Part shown: one piece after another, positions 6,583 through 15,008 of the stretch
How the letters are laid out: each line of letters begins with the position of its first letter
How positions within the stretch are numbered: the first letter of the stretch is position 1
Source of the DNA: Mesorhizobium sp.
GTDB lineage: Bacteria; Pseudomonadota; Alphaproteobacteria; Rhizobiales; Rhizobiaceae
Reading direction: 5' to 3'
Length of the DNA stretch: 64,000 bases
Assembly: GCA_004963905.1 (NCBI GenBank)
Contig: SUGL01000001.1
Span: forward strand, 62,001 to 126,000
The notes under the pieces: generated by a model
Seen by the model: the letters and a program-made list of their open reading frames with translations, nothing else
What the model was told of the DNA's origin: nothing
Database searches by the model: none
Translations under genes and position numbers: made by a program

Positions 6583-8132
6583 TTTTGTCCTCCCGACTTT
6601 TCTTGTTTCTCGGCCAGTGCCTGACCCAAAATGTCCTCGTGGCTGGCGGTGTGGAAGCCATGCGTGGCGACCAGCTTGCCGCGCCGGAACACATGCAGCG
6701 TGTCGGCGAGCTCATAGACTTCCGGCAGATAGGACGAGATCAGGATGATGCCGGCGCCCTTCGACAGAAGCGTCGAGAACAGGCGGTAGATCTCGGCCTT
6801 GGTGCCGACATCGACGCCCACCGTCGGTTCGTCGAAGATGAACAGCTTGGCGCCATGCGCCAGCCATTTGCCGATGACGATCTTCTGCTGGTTGCCGCCC
6901 GACAGGCTGGAGGCGAGCGCATGACGCGTCGGCGTCTTGATGCGGAGATCCGCGATCTGGCGCTCGGCCTCGGCCTTCTCGCGCGAGCCGGAGATCAGAA
7001 GATTGCTCGAAATGCGCTTGTAGATCGGCAGGTTGAGGTTCATGCCGACCGGCAGGTTGAGGCAAAGGCCCTGGTCGCGGCGGCTTTCGGGGGCGAGGGC
7101 CATGCCGAGCCGGATCGCGTCGTGCTCGGAGTTGACCTGCACCTCCTTGCCTTGCCACAGGACTAGGCCGGCAGACTTCCTGTGGCGGCCGTAGAGCGTG
7201 GTGACGAACTCGCTGCGGCCGGCGCCGATCAGGCCGTAGAGGCCGACGATCTCGCCGGCGCGGACAGTCACCGAAACGTTCTCGAAACCTTTGCCGGAGA
7301 GGTTCCTCGTCTCGACGATCGTCGCGCCCGGCGTGAAATGTTCCTTGTGGTAGATCTGCTCGATCGAGCGGTTGATCATCAGCTTGACCAGTTCCGGCTC
7401 GCTGGTCTCGGCGATGTCGCGGGTGCCGACGAGAGTGCCGTCGCGCAGCACCGACACGCGGTCGGCAAGCTCGAACACCTCCTCCATGCGATGGCTGATA
7501 TAGATGATGGTGACGCCCTCACCCTTCAGCCGGCGGATCAGCTTGAACAGCTGGTCGGCTTCCTTGCGGGTGAGATAGGCGGTCGGCTCGTCGAAGATCA
7601 GGAACTTGGTGCCGCGCACCGTGGCGCGGGCGGCGGCGATCAGCTGCTGCTGGCCGATGGTGAGGTCGCCGAGCATGACATGCGCCGGCAGATCGAAGCC
7701 GAGGCCGTCGATGATCTTCTGCGCTTCCTTCACCATGGCGCGCTGCTGCAGGAGGCCGAAGCGCGAGTTCTCCTCGCCGAGGAACATGTTGGCGGCCACG
7801 GTGAGGTGGCGGCAGAGCACCACTTCCTGGTGGACGGCATTGATGCCGAGCGCCATCGCCTCATGCGGTGTAGCGAGCGCTTCCGGCTTGCCCTCCCAGA
7901 TCACCTCGCCGGAAGTGCGCGGCATGACGCCGGTTAGCAATTTGATGAGCGTCGATTTGCCGGCGCCGTTTTCGCCGACAATGGCGTGGATCTCGGCTGC
8001 CTTGAAGGCAAGGTTCACCGGCTTCAGCGCATGCGTGCCGGGATAGCGCTTTTCGAGACCCTTGAGTTCGAGGATGGTCCTGCCGGGTTCCAGCGTTGGT
8101 GCGGGGTGCAGTTCCTGCGCCGTCGACGTCAT
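6579..8132 (-). CDS. Sugar ABC transporter ATP-binding protein (RbsA/MglA-type, two ATPase domains)
   Basis: Cytoplasmic ATPase of 517 residues with duplicated nucleotide-binding domains, as in all CUT2 transporters. The first domain (about 20-250) has Walker A GENGAGKSTL, signature LTIGQQQLIAAAR and Walker B FLIFDEPTAYL. The second (about 270-510) has the degenerate Walker A GLIGAGRSEFV, signature LSGGNQQKIVIGKWL and Walker B LFIFDEPTVGVD. The weaker second Walker A is normal for this family. ATG at 8132 follows GGGAGGATTGTC. It is translated with the permease through an overlapping ATGA. Confidence 0.95.
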   Translation of the reverse strand: MTSTAQELHPAPTLEPGRTILELKGLEKRYPGTHALKPVNLAFKAAEIHAIVGENGAGKSTLIKLLTGVMPRTSGEVIWEGKPEALATPHEAMALGINAVHQEVVLCRHLTVAANMFLGEENSRFGLLQQRAMVKEAQKIIDGLGFDLPAHVMLGDLTIGQQQLIAAARATVRGTKFLIFDEPTAYLTRKEADQLFKLIRRLKGEGVTIIYISHRMEEVFELADRVSVLRDGTLVGTRDIAETSEPELVKLMINRSIEQIYHKEHFTPGATIVETRNLSGKGFENVSVTVRAGEIVGLYGLIGAGRSEFVTTLYGRHRKSAGLVLWQGKEVQVNSEHDAIRLGMALAPESRRDQGLCLNLPVGMNLNLPIYKRISSNLLISGSREKAEAERQIADLRIKTPTRHALASSLSGGNQQKIVIGKWLAHGAKLFIFDEPTVGVDVGTKAEIYRLFSTLLSKGAGIILISSYLPEVYELADTLHVFRRGKLVATHGFHTASHEDILGQALAEKQEKSGGQK

Positions 8133-8204
8133 GACAATCCTCCCAGATTGATCTCAACCGGTGGGTACGCAGCGATGCGTCCGGCGCGCATCTTGAAGGC
8201 GAAG

Positions 8205-8305
8205 CCTAAAGCGGTTCAGCTTCCAATGAAATGCCGATCCGCTTTAGGGGTTTGTTCTCACGCAATTCAGGACGGAAAACCGCTTCGCACTTTTCCTGGA
8301 ATTGC
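8205..8305. repeat. Composite palindromic repeat, family A, copy 1
   Basis: Two adjacent palindromes: CCTAAAGCGG/CCGCTTTAGG (8205-8214 and 8239-8248), and GCAATTCAGGA/TCCTGGAATTGC (8262-8272 and 8294-8305) around a conserved GGAAAACCGCTTCGCACTTT centre. It sits in the 261-bp gap between the binding-protein gene and the ATPase gene of the same operon, where a hairpin could lower read-through or protect the upstream mRNA end. Other copies are at 40322, 50688, 56159 and, partial, 57225. Confidence 0.85.
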
Positions 8306-8393
8306 TCCGTAGCAAGCCGGCGGATTTCCAAACCTTTCCGCAGTGGATGTTTCCGGGGCGTCGAGGCCCCGGAAACGGTTGTCGCGATGCCGC

Positions 8394-9389
8394 TCAGTTG
8401 AGCTTCGGGTTGAGCAGCGCGTCGATCTTCGGATCCTTCATGTTGTCCTTGGTGACGAGATTGGCGCCGGTGTCGACATTGGCCTCGACCTTCTCGCCCT
8501 TCGAGGCAGCGAGCGCGGTCTTGATGCCGTCGTAGCCCATCCGGTACGGATCCTGGACGACGAGGCCCGAGATGACGCCGTCGTTCAAGAACTTGATCAG
8601 CTTCTCGTCGCTGTCGAAGCCGATCAGCGCCACCTTGCCGGCAAGACTGTTCTCGGCGATGGCCTGGCCGACGCCCTGCGCCATGATCAGGTTCGAGGCG
8701 AAGATGCCCTTGAGGTCGGGATTGGCGGTGATCAGGTCGGTCGCGATGTTGAGGCCGGTCGTGGCCTGGCCGTCGGCATATTTGTCGGCGACGAGCTCGA
8801 GGCCCGGATATTTGGCCTTGAGCTGTTCCTTGAAGCCCTGCGCGCGCTGCTCGAGCGAACCGGCGCCCGGCAGGGCGGTGATCAGCGCAACCTTGCCCTC
8901 GACCTTGCCGCCATTGGCCGCGCCGATCGCCGCCGCCAGACCGTCGGCCGCGACACGGCCGCCCTGGACGTTGTCGGTGGTCAGGAAGGAGGTGAAGGCC
9001 TTGGATTCGGCGCTGGAGTCGATACCGATGACCTTGACCTTGGAGGCGGCCTCGTCGATCGGCTTGCCGAGCGCCTTGGCCTCGGTCGGCGCGATCACGA
9101 TCGCGGCCGGATTGCCGGCGACGGCGTTCTCGAGGATCGAGATCTGGCCATTGACGTCGGTCTCGGCCTGGGCGCCGAGCTCCGGCACGTTGATGCCGAG
9201 GTCCTTGCCGGCCTTGCGAGCGCCGGCCAGCACGATCTGCCAGTAGAAAGAGGTGGTGTCCTTGACGATGATCGGGATGGTCACGTCGGCCGCCGATGCG
9301 GGCGCGGAATGCATGGCGCCGGCGAGCATCGAGGCGGCGGCGAGAGCCACGAAGGCGCGGCGGTTGAGAAGGCTGGTCACAAATTTCAT
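8394..9389 (-). CDS. Periplasmic sugar-binding protein of a CUT2 ABC transporter
   Basis: The 331-residue protein belongs to the periplasmic-binding-protein/LacI fold (Peripla_BP_4, ribose/galactose type). A signal peptide MKFVTSLLNRRAFVALAAAS...APASA (about 33 residues) precedes the mature start ADVTIPIIVKDTTSFYWQIV. GLRKAG-like helix, VIAPTEAKALGKPIDEAAS and VIGIDSSAESKAF segments follow the family layout. ATG at 9389 is preceded by AGGGAGGAACCTA; a longer upstream reading is rejected. It is the first gene of the transporter set and probably under control of the AAAACAT/ATGTTTT repeat at 9473. Confidence 0.93.
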   Translation of the reverse strand: MKFVTSLLNRRAFVALAAASMLAGAMHSAPASAADVTIPIIVKDTTSFYWQIVLAGARKAGKDLGINVPELGAQAETDVNGQISILENAVAGNPAAIVIAPTEAKALGKPIDEAASKVKVIGIDSSAESKAFTSFLTTDNVQGGRVAADGLAAAIGAANGGKVEGKVALITALPGAGSLEQRAQGFKEQLKAKYPGLELVADKYADGQATTGLNIATDLITANPDLKGIFASNLIMAQGVGQAIAENSLAGKVALIGFDSDEKLIKFLNDGVISGLVVQDPYRMGYDGIKTALAASKGEKVEANVDTGANLVTKDNMKDPKIDALLNPKLN

Positions 9390-9472
9390 TAGGTTCCTCC
9401 CTAAAGGTCGCCTGGTGAAGGTTGCGGAAGCTCCATCTGGGTAGGCGCGGCCAAACAGAACTTTATCAATAA

Positions 9473-9491
9473 AAAACATTTGCCATGTTTT
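9473..9491. promoter_or_regulatory. Candidate GntR-family operator before the sugar-binding-protein gene
   Basis: Perfect inverted repeat AAAACAT - TTGCC - ATGTTTT, 84 bp upstream of the binding-protein ATG. The same half-site AAAACAT appears in the larger palindrome at 12221-12255, upstream of the divergent GntR regulator. This suggests one regulator acts on both promoters (inference). Confidence 0.55.
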
Positions 9492-9586
9492 GATAGTGCA
9501 TCGGTCCGGCGGATGCAAGCGGATGTTTGATGCCGTTTGCGTGATGCTGAGTAGCGGCCAACAGGCTCTCCCGGTTTCTCCGCATC

Positions 9587-10585
9587 TCAGCCAAGCTGCT
9601 GCACGACCGTGTAGGGGTCGTATTTGGCGAACTCCGTCGGCGGCACCTCGATGTCGAGCAGCTCGAGGTTGCGCGTTAGGTTGGCGGGCTTGGCCGTGCC
9701 GGTCAGCACCGAGGCGACGACCGGCTCGTGCAGCGGAAACTGGAACGCTGCCGCGGCCAGCGGGTAGCCGCCCTTGGAGGCGATCTGCTGCATCGCGCCG
9801 ACCCGGTCGAGAATATCCTTGGTGGCTGGCAGATAGTCGAAATGCGCGCCCTCGACCGGGCCTGTCGCCAGGATGCCGGAATTGAAGACGCCACCGACGA
9901 TCAGCGAGGTCCGCCGCTCGCGGCAGAGCGGCAGCAGTTCGGCCTCGGCGCTGCGGTCGAGCAGCGAGTAGCGGCTGGCGAGCAGGATGCAGTCGAGCGG
10001 CGCGCGGCGAAGCACGTCGAGGCAGATACGGACTTCGTTGACTCCGAGGCCGTAGGCGGAGATCGTGCCGGACGATTTCAGCTCCTCCAGCGCCTTCAGC
10101 CCGCCGTCCATCAACTGGCGGAAATGGATTTTCGTTGCCTCTTCTCCATGCGTGTAGACGCCGATGTCGTGGACGAACAGGATGTCGATCTTGTTGAGGC
10201 CGAGCCGCGCGTAGGAGAAATCGACCGAGCGCATGATGCCGTCATAGGAATAGTCGTAGTCGAGCGCGAAAGGCAGCGGGTCGACATAGGAGTGATCGGG
10301 AACCTGGTCCTCCGGCACCGGACGGAACAGGCGGCCGACCTTGGTCGAGAGCACATAGGACGAGCGCGGCTTGTCGCGCAGGAAGTCGCCGGTGCGGCGC
10401 TCGGAAAGACCGAAGCCGTAGAAGGGGGCGGCGTCGAAGTAGCGCAGCCCGGCATTCCAGGCCGTTTCCAGCGTTGCCATGGCGGCCTCGCGCGGACAGG
10501 CGCGGTAGAGGCCGCCGATCGCGGCGCCGCCGAAGCTGATTTCGGTCACTTCGAGCGCAGTCGTGCCGATCCGGCGTTTGTTCAT
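9587..10585 (-). CDS. Aldo/keto reductase, D-threo-aldose 1-dehydrogenase-like
   Basis: An aldo/keto-reductase-fold NAD(P)-dependent enzyme of 332 residues. It starts MNKRRIGTTALEVTEISFGG and has the AKR tyrosine region YFDAAPFYGFGLSERRTGDFL and active-site KVGR. FVHDIG holds the catalytic His. Close relatives named D-threo-aldose 1-dehydrogenase, L-fucose/L-galactose dehydrogenase or pyridoxal 4-dehydrogenase oxidise the anomeric carbon of L-fucose, L-galactose or D-arabinose to the lactone. ATG at 10585 is chosen over the in-frame TTG one codon earlier because GGGAGG lies at the right spacing. Context with a dehydratase and sugar transporter favours an aldose oxidation role. Confidence 0.85.
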   Translation of the reverse strand: MNKRRIGTTALEVTEISFGGAAIGGLYRACPREAAMATLETAWNAGLRYFDAAPFYGFGLSERRTGDFLRDKPRSSYVLSTKVGRLFRPVPEDQVPDHSYVDPLPFALDYDYSYDGIMRSVDFSYARLGLNKIDILFVHDIGVYTHGEEATKIHFRQLMDGGLKALEELKSSGTISAYGLGVNEVRICLDVLRRAPLDCILLASRYSLLDRSAEAELLPLCRERRTSLIVGGVFNSGILATGPVEGAHFDYLPATKDILDRVGAMQQIASKGGYPLAAAAFQFPLHEPVVASVLTGTAKPANLTRNLELLDIEVPPTEFAKYDPYTVVQQLG

Positions 10586-10640
10586 CAAAGCCTCCCTTTG
10601 CCGTCCGACCGGCCGTTCTTTTGACGGTGCTTAAATTAAA

Positions 10641-12191
10641 TTAGAGCGTCGCGCCGAGATGCCAGGGCACGAACTCGTTGTCGCCGTAGCCGAACGCCTC
10701 GCTCTTGGTCTTGCGGCCGGACGCCGTCTCGATGATCAGCTCGAAGATCTCGCGGCCCATGCCGGCGATCGTCTTTTCGCCGGAAGCGATGACGCCGCAA
10801 TTGACGTCCATGTCCTCTTCCATCTGGTGGTACATCGTCGAGTTGGTGGCGACCTTGATCGACGGCGTCGGCCGGCAGCCGAAGCAGGAGCCGCGGCCTG
10901 TGGTGAAGACGATGACATTGGCGCCGCCGGCAACCTGGCCGGTGGCCGAGACCGGATCGTAGCCGGGCGTGTCCATGAACACCAAGCCGCTGCCTGAGAC
11001 CTTCTCGGCATAGCCGAAGACGCCGTTGAGCGACGTCTGGCCGCCCTTGGCGACGGCGCCCAACGACTTTTCGAGGATGGTGGTGAGCCCGCCGCGCTTG
11101 TTGCCGGGCGAGGGGTTGTTGTCGATCGAGGCGCCGTGCTTGGCGGTATGGTCTTCCCACCATTTGACATAGCTGTCGAGCTTGGCGGCGATCTCGGGCG
11201 AGGCGGCGCGGTAGGCAAGCAAGTGCTCGGCGCCGTAGATCTCGGTGGTCTCCGACAGGATGCCGATGCCGCCGCAGCCGGCGAGGATATCGACGGCGGC
11301 ACCCAGCGCCGGATTGGCGGTGATGCCGGACATGCCGTCCGAGCCGCCGCATTGCAGGCCGACCACGATCTCGCTGACCGGAATCGGCTCGCGCTGCAGC
11401 TGGCCGACTTCCTCGGCGATCTCGGCCAGCACGCCCATCGCCCGCTCGACCGATTTGCGCGAGCCGCCGGCCTCCTGGATGTTGAAGTGACGTTTTCCCG
11501 CGGCGACGCCCTTCTGGCCGTAAAGCGTGAGCTGGTTGACCTCGCAGCCCAGCCCGACCATCAGCACGCCGCCGAAATTCGGATGGCGGGCATAGCCGGC
11601 GAGCGTGCGGTGCAGAACCATCATGCCGTCGCCGGTGGCGCTCATGCCGCAGCCCTGGCCGTGCACGATCGGCACGAAGCCGTCGATGCCGGGATATTTT
11701 GGCAGCAGCGTACGGTTGGCCTCGTCGGCGATCGCATGACAGACGGTGGACGAGCAATTGACGCTGGCGATGATGCCAATGAAGTTGCGCGTTCCGGCGC
11801 GGCCGTCGGCGCGGCGATAGCCCATGAAGGTGCGCTTGCGGTCGGCCTCGGTGGCGTGCTCGGCCTCGCTCGGCGGCACCACCGGCAGGCGGCCGCTCTC
11901 GAACACCAGATTGTGCGAGTGGACGTGCTCGCCCGGCGCGATGTCCTGCGTGGCGCGGCCGATCGCCTGCGCATATTTCACCACCGCTTCGCCGGCCGCG
12001 ATCTTCTTGATCGCCACCTTGTGCCCGGGGTCGATCGCGGCAGCCGCGACCGCGCCGCCGGGCAATGCAGTCCCGATCTCGATGCGGCCATTGGCGACCG
12101 CGACATTGTCGGCGGGGGAAAGCAGAATGGTGTTTGCGGCGTTCACGGGCGGCTGTCCTGGATAAACCTGGGAATGTGGGCGGATTGACAT
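10641..12191 (-). CDS. UxaA/GarD-family sugar-acid dehydratase (altronate/galactarate dehydratase-like)
   Basis: Iron-dependent dehydratase of up to 516 residues that removes water from an aldonate or aldarate to give a 2-keto-3-deoxy acid. An N-terminal SAF domain (about 25-100) contains GEHVHSHNLVFE. The large altronase domain has GYRRADGRAGTRNFIGII, SVNCSSTVCHAIA, HGQGCGMSATGDG, GLQCGGSDGMSGITANPALG and GRGSCFGCRPTPSIKVATNS, including the conserved cysteines. The ATG at 12191 has no ribosome site; a GTG at 12146 preceded by AGGACAG would start nearer the domain and is an equally good start. Substrate is not decided by sequence. Neighbours suggest L-fuconate, L-galactonate or altronate. Confidence 0.85.
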   Translation of the reverse strand: MSIRPHSQVYPGQPPVNAANTILLSPADNVAVANGRIEIGTALPGGAVAAAAIDPGHKVAIKKIAAGEAVVKYAQAIGRATQDIAPGEHVHSHNLVFESGRLPVVPPSEAEHATEADRKRTFMGYRRADGRAGTRNFIGIIASVNCSSTVCHAIADEANRTLLPKYPGIDGFVPIVHGQGCGMSATGDGMMVLHRTLAGYARHPNFGGVLMVGLGCEVNQLTLYGQKGVAAGKRHFNIQEAGGSRKSVERAMGVLAEIAEEVGQLQREPIPVSEIVVGLQCGGSDGMSGITANPALGAAVDILAGCGGIGILSETTEIYGAEHLLAYRAASPEIAAKLDSYVKWWEDHTAKHGASIDNNPSPGNKRGGLTTILEKSLGAVAKGGQTSLNGVFGYAEKVSGSGLVFMDTPGYDPVSATGQVAGGANVIVFTTGRGSCFGCRPTPSIKVATNSTMYHQMEEDMDVNCGVIASGEKTIAGMGREIFELIIETASGRKTKSEAFGYGDNEFVPWHLGATL

Positions 12192-12220
12192 ACGCCCATT
12201 TGAGGATAATGTCTTTTATC

Positions 12221-12255
12221 GTGAAAAAACATTTTTACGTCAATTGTTTTTTCAC
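12221..12255. promoter_or_regulatory. Large inverted repeat in the dehydratase/GntR divergent promoter
   Basis: 11-bp perfect arms GTGAAAAAACA (12221-12231) and TGTTTTTTCAC (12245-12255) around a 13-bp spacer. It lies 30 bp upstream of the dehydratase ATG and 145 bp upstream of the regulator ATG. The half-site resembles that at 9473-9491. The length fits a dimer whose subunits each hold two DNA-binding domains, but that is inference. Confidence 0.65.
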
Positions 12256-12399
12256 CGCGGGCGGCGCGCGTTCTTTCGGTGCGCAATTGCTCGTCCGGCA
12301 AGCCGGCGAAAGCCGTTCCGCTTTTCGGAGGCTTGCGCTAGGAACACCGATCATATCGCGCTTCCGGCGGGCCGCCGCAAGCGTTGGGGGATACGGGGC

Positions 12400-13302
12400 A
12401 TGTCGAAGAGCAACAACGTCTACAAGGACGCCTTCAACCGCGGCCTGAGGCTGCTCGACGAAACCAAGAGCCTGCCGTCGGAGCCGGAGCTTGGAACGCT
12501 GCTCGGCGTCAGCCGCACCACGGTGCGCAGCATCCTCTCACGCATGGAGGAAACGGGGCTGATCGCCTGGAACAAGCGCAACAAGACGGTGCTGAGGTCG
12601 CCGCGGCCGGAAGATTTCTTTCCCGAGGAGGAGACCGACTCGCTGGCCGAGATCATCGAGCGTTCCTTCATGCGCCGGCTGCTTGCCGAGGGCGCCGAGG
12701 CCGGCATGCAGATCAACGAACTGGAGCTCGCGCGCGAGATCGGCGTCGGCACCACCAGCGTGCGCGAATTCCTGATTCGCTTCTCACGCTTCGGCTTGAT
12801 CGAGAAGCGGCGCAACAGCCATTGGGTGCTGAAAGGCTTCACCCGCGCCTTCGCGCTGGAGCTGACCGAAATCCGCGAGATGTTCGAATTGCGCTCGGCG
12901 GCTGCCTTCGTCGCGCTGCCGGAGGAGAGCGCAGTCTGGGCGGACCTGGACAGGCTCGAGGAAGAACATCGCCAGCTGGCCCGCGAGATCGCAACGCGCT
13001 TCAATGAATTCTCCGAGCTCGACGAGCGCTTCCACCGGCTGATCCACCGCGCCTCGCACAACCGCTTCATCGTCGATTTCTACGATGTGATCGCGATGAT
13101 CTTCCACTACCACTACCAGTGGAACAAGGCGCAGGAACGCGAGCGCAACGAGGTCGCTGTCCAAGAGCATCTGGCCTATATCGCGGCGCTGAAATCGCGC
13201 GATCCCGCAAAGGTCGACGCCGCCTGCCGCAAGCATCTGAAGTCGGCGCGCCAGACGCTGCTGAGTTCCATTCCAGAAGGGCGGCAGGCGCAGCTCGCCT
13301 GA
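12400..13302 (+). CDS. GntR/FadR-family regulator with two tandem helix-turn-helix domains and an FCD domain
   Basis: Probable repressor of the adjacent sugar cluster, 300 residues from ATG at 12400. Two DNA-binding segments are visible. One near residues 20-60 reads LPSEPELGTLLGVSRTTVRS with EETGLIAWNKRN; the second near 100-140 reads INELELAREIGVGTTSVREF with RFGLIEKRRNSHW. The C-terminal FCD/FadR-type ligand domain (about 150-285) has RFHRLIHRASHNRF, QEHLAYIAAL and ACRKHLKSARQTL, with the usual metal-binding histidines. Most FadR-type proteins have only one winged helix. The reading frame extends upstream to 12244, but that part is low-complexity promoter DNA. It is divergent from the dehydratase. 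Confidence 0.88.
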   Translation: MSKSNNVYKDAFNRGLRLLDETKSLPSEPELGTLLGVSRTTVRSILSRMEETGLIAWNKRNKTVLRSPRPEDFFPEEETDSLAEIIERSFMRRLLAEGAEAGMQINELELAREIGVGTTSVREFLIRFSRFGLIEKRRNSHWVLKGFTRAFALELTEIREMFELRSAAAFVALPEESAVWADLDRLEEEHRQLAREIATRFNEFSELDERFHRLIHRASHNRFIVDFYDVIAMIFHYHYQWNKAQERERNEVAVQEHLAYIAALKSRDPAKVDAACRKHLKSARQTLLSSIPEGRQAQLA

Positions 13303-13403
13303 GTCTGGCGCATCGCGCCGCGTTGCCGCAGCCTGGTTTTGCCGATTTTCCAGCCGCCGGCGCCGTGTTAGGGTCCGCCAACTTGCTTGGAAGAGGCAAA
13401 CCG

Positions 13404-13778
13404 TTGGATATCCGGCTGAGACGATGGAGCATGCCGGCCGCGTTGGTCGCGGCGCTGCTCTTATTACTCCAGTCGGCGCTCGGCGCCTTCGCCTTCGGCG
13501 CGCCTTCGCAGCTCGATGCCTTCGGCAACGTCATCTGCACACATGACGGGGCGGTCAAGCTTCCCGGCGACGATCCGCACCAGCAGCATATGCCGGCCTG
13601 CTGCTCGCTCGGCTGCAGCATGGTTTCGCCGGCGCATCTGCCGCCGCCGGACAGCGGCGCGCTTGCCAGGACCTCGGCATTCGAAGCGGTCGCTTTCCCG
13701 CCTCCGGCTTTCAGACATCTCGATTTCGCCCGCGACCGGTCGCCGGCCAATCCGCGCGCGCCGCCGGCTACGGTCTGA
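13404..13778 (+). CDS. DUF2946-like periplasmic Cys/His protein of a copper cluster
   Basis: A small exported or membrane-anchored protein (124 residues from TTG at 13404, or 115 from ATG at 13431). A charged n-region (DIRLRRW) and hydrophobic helix AALVAALLLLLQSALGAFAF resemble a signal peptide. The mature part has ICTHDG, then DPHQQHMPACCSLGCSM, a His/Met/Cys-rich run suited to copper binding, and ends in a proline-rich tail. DUF2946 members commonly neighbour copper-transport genes. The next three genes encode a PCu(A)C chaperone, YcnI and CopC-CopD. TTG is preferred because AGAGG lies eight bases upstream. Function is not established. Confidence 0.7.
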   Translation: MDIRLRRWSMPAALVAALLLLLQSALGAFAFGAPSQLDAFGNVICTHDGAVKLPGDDPHQQHMPACCSLGCSMVSPAHLPPPDSGALARTSAFEAVAFPPPAFRHLDFARDRSPANPRAPPATV

Positions 13779-13875
13779 CGGCACGACCCCCGCGGAACCT
13801 TTCGCGGGTGCATTCATCCAAGATCAGACTGCTCGCGACCGCACGCCGGCGCGATCTCATAGCCATGGAGCAACC

Positions 13876-14403
13876 ATGTCCAATTCTTTTCCAGCAGCGC
13901 GCGCACAGGCCCATCCGCGTGGCTTCGAACACCTCGGCCTTGCCGTGATCGCCCTCCTTCTCCTGTTCGCCTGCATTCCCGGCGCCCTCGCGCATGAATT
14001 CAAGGCCGGCGATCTCGAAATCGGGCATCCGTGGTCGCGCGCGTCGCCGCCCGGCGCCAAGGTGGCCGGCGGCTATTTCACCGTGACCAACAAAGGCAGC
14101 GCGCCGGACCGGCTGCTGTCGATTTCCTCCGACATCTCCGACAAGGCCGAACTGCATGAAATGGGCGTCAAGGACGGCGTCATGACCATGCGGCCGGTCA
14201 CCGGCGGCCTCGAAATCCCGGCCGGCGGCAAGGTCGCGCTCAAGCCCGGCAGCTATCACCTGATGTTCATCGGCCTCAAGCGACAACCCAAGCAAGGCGA
14301 AAAGTTCCCTGCGACGCTGACCTTCGAGAAGGCCGGCAGCGTCAAGGTCGAGTTCCTCGTCGAAGGCATGGGCGAGACGGAGATGGACGAGCACGCCGAT
14401 TGA
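13876..14403 (+). CDS. Periplasmic copper chaperone PCu(A)C
   Basis: PCu(A)C proteins bind Cu(I) in the periplasm and deliver it to the CuA centre of cytochrome c oxidase. The 175-residue protein has a signal peptide ending LFACIPGALA. The mature protein starts HEFKAGDLEIGHPWSRAS, and GGYFTVTNKGSAPDRLL is the family strand pattern. The ligand pattern LHEM...MRP...YHLMF gives the expected His/Met set. ATG at 13876 follows GGAG at six bases; the frame open upstream is not coding. It overlaps the next gene's region closely and is likely co-transcribed with DUF2946, ycnI and copCD. Confidence 0.9.
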   Translation: MSNSFPAARAQAHPRGFEHLGLAVIALLLLFACIPGALAHEFKAGDLEIGHPWSRASPPGAKVAGGYFTVTNKGSAPDRLLSISSDISDKAELHEMGVKDGVMTMRPVTGGLEIPAGGKVALKPGSYHLMFIGLKRQPKQGEKFPATLTFEKAGSVKVEFLVEGMGETEMDEHAD

Positions 14404-14438
14404 TCGCCCGCCCGCACCAGAAATCGGAGGGACAATTC

Positions 14439-14957
14439 ATGAAGAAGTATCTTTTGGCGACCGGCGCGTTCCTGACGCTCGGCACGAACGCCGCGCTCGC
14501 CCACATCACGCTCGAAACGCAGGAAGCGGCCGTAGGCTCGACCTACAAAGCCGTCCTGCACGTGCCGCATGGCTGCGAAGGCAAGGCGACGACGGCAGTG
14601 CGGGTGCAGATCCCGGAAGGCGTCATTTCGGTGAAGCCGATGCCGAAGCCCGGCTGGACGCTGCAGACCAAGAAAGGCAGATACGAGAAATCGTATCAGC
14701 TCTATGGCGAGACGCTGACCACCGGCGTCAAGGAAGTCGACTGGAGCGTCGGCAACCTGCCGGACGAATTCTATGACGAGTTCGTTTTCCGCGCCTCATT
14801 GGCTGCCGATCTACCTGCCGGCCAGATGCTCTATTTCCCGGTCGTGCAAGAATGCGGCGATGCCGCGGCTCGCTGGATCGAAATTCCGGCGGCAGGCCAG
14901 GATGAGGATGCGCTGGAAAATCCGGCGCCCGGCATCAAATTGCTGCCGAAGAAATGA
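14439..14957 (+). CDS. YcnI-like DUF1775 periplasmic copper-binding protein
   Basis: 172 residues with a signal peptide MKKYLLATGAFLTLGTNAAL-A. Cleavage leaves His22 as the mature N-terminus (HITLETQEAAVGSTYKAVL), the residue that in YcnI-type domains binds copper through a histidine brace. HVPHGCEGKATTAVRVQIPE and GWTLQTKKG are family features. The start at 14439 follows CGGAGG and excludes an in-frame upstream extension. There is no obvious C-terminal membrane anchor, unlike Bacillus YcnI. It sits between PCu(A)C and CopC-CopD, so a role in copper delivery or uptake is likely. Confidence 0.88.
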   Translation: MKKYLLATGAFLTLGTNAALAHITLETQEAAVGSTYKAVLHVPHGCEGKATTAVRVQIPEGVISVKPMPKPGWTLQTKKGRYEKSYQLYGETLTTGVKEVDWSVGNLPDEFYDEFVFRASLAADLPAGQMLYFPVVQECGDAAARWIEIPAAGQDEDALENPAPGIKLLPKK

Positions 14958-14967
14958 TCTCTTGATG

Positions 14968-14987
14968 GCGCGCCCGTCCGGGCGCGC
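14968..14987. other. GC-rich hairpin between ycnI and copCD
   Basis: GCGCGCCCG - TC - CGGGCGCGC can form a 9-bp stem starting 10 bases after the ycnI stop codon. There is no U-run, so it is more likely a processing or attenuation hairpin than a full terminator. Confidence 0.5.
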
Positions 14988-15008
14988 TATCGCCTCTCGA
15001 AAGACCGC

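Noticed and set aside
12244..12399. N-terminal extension of the GntR regulator
   Set aside because: It would start inside the operator palindrome, has no ribosome site and no domain content; ATG at 12400 begins the conserved part.
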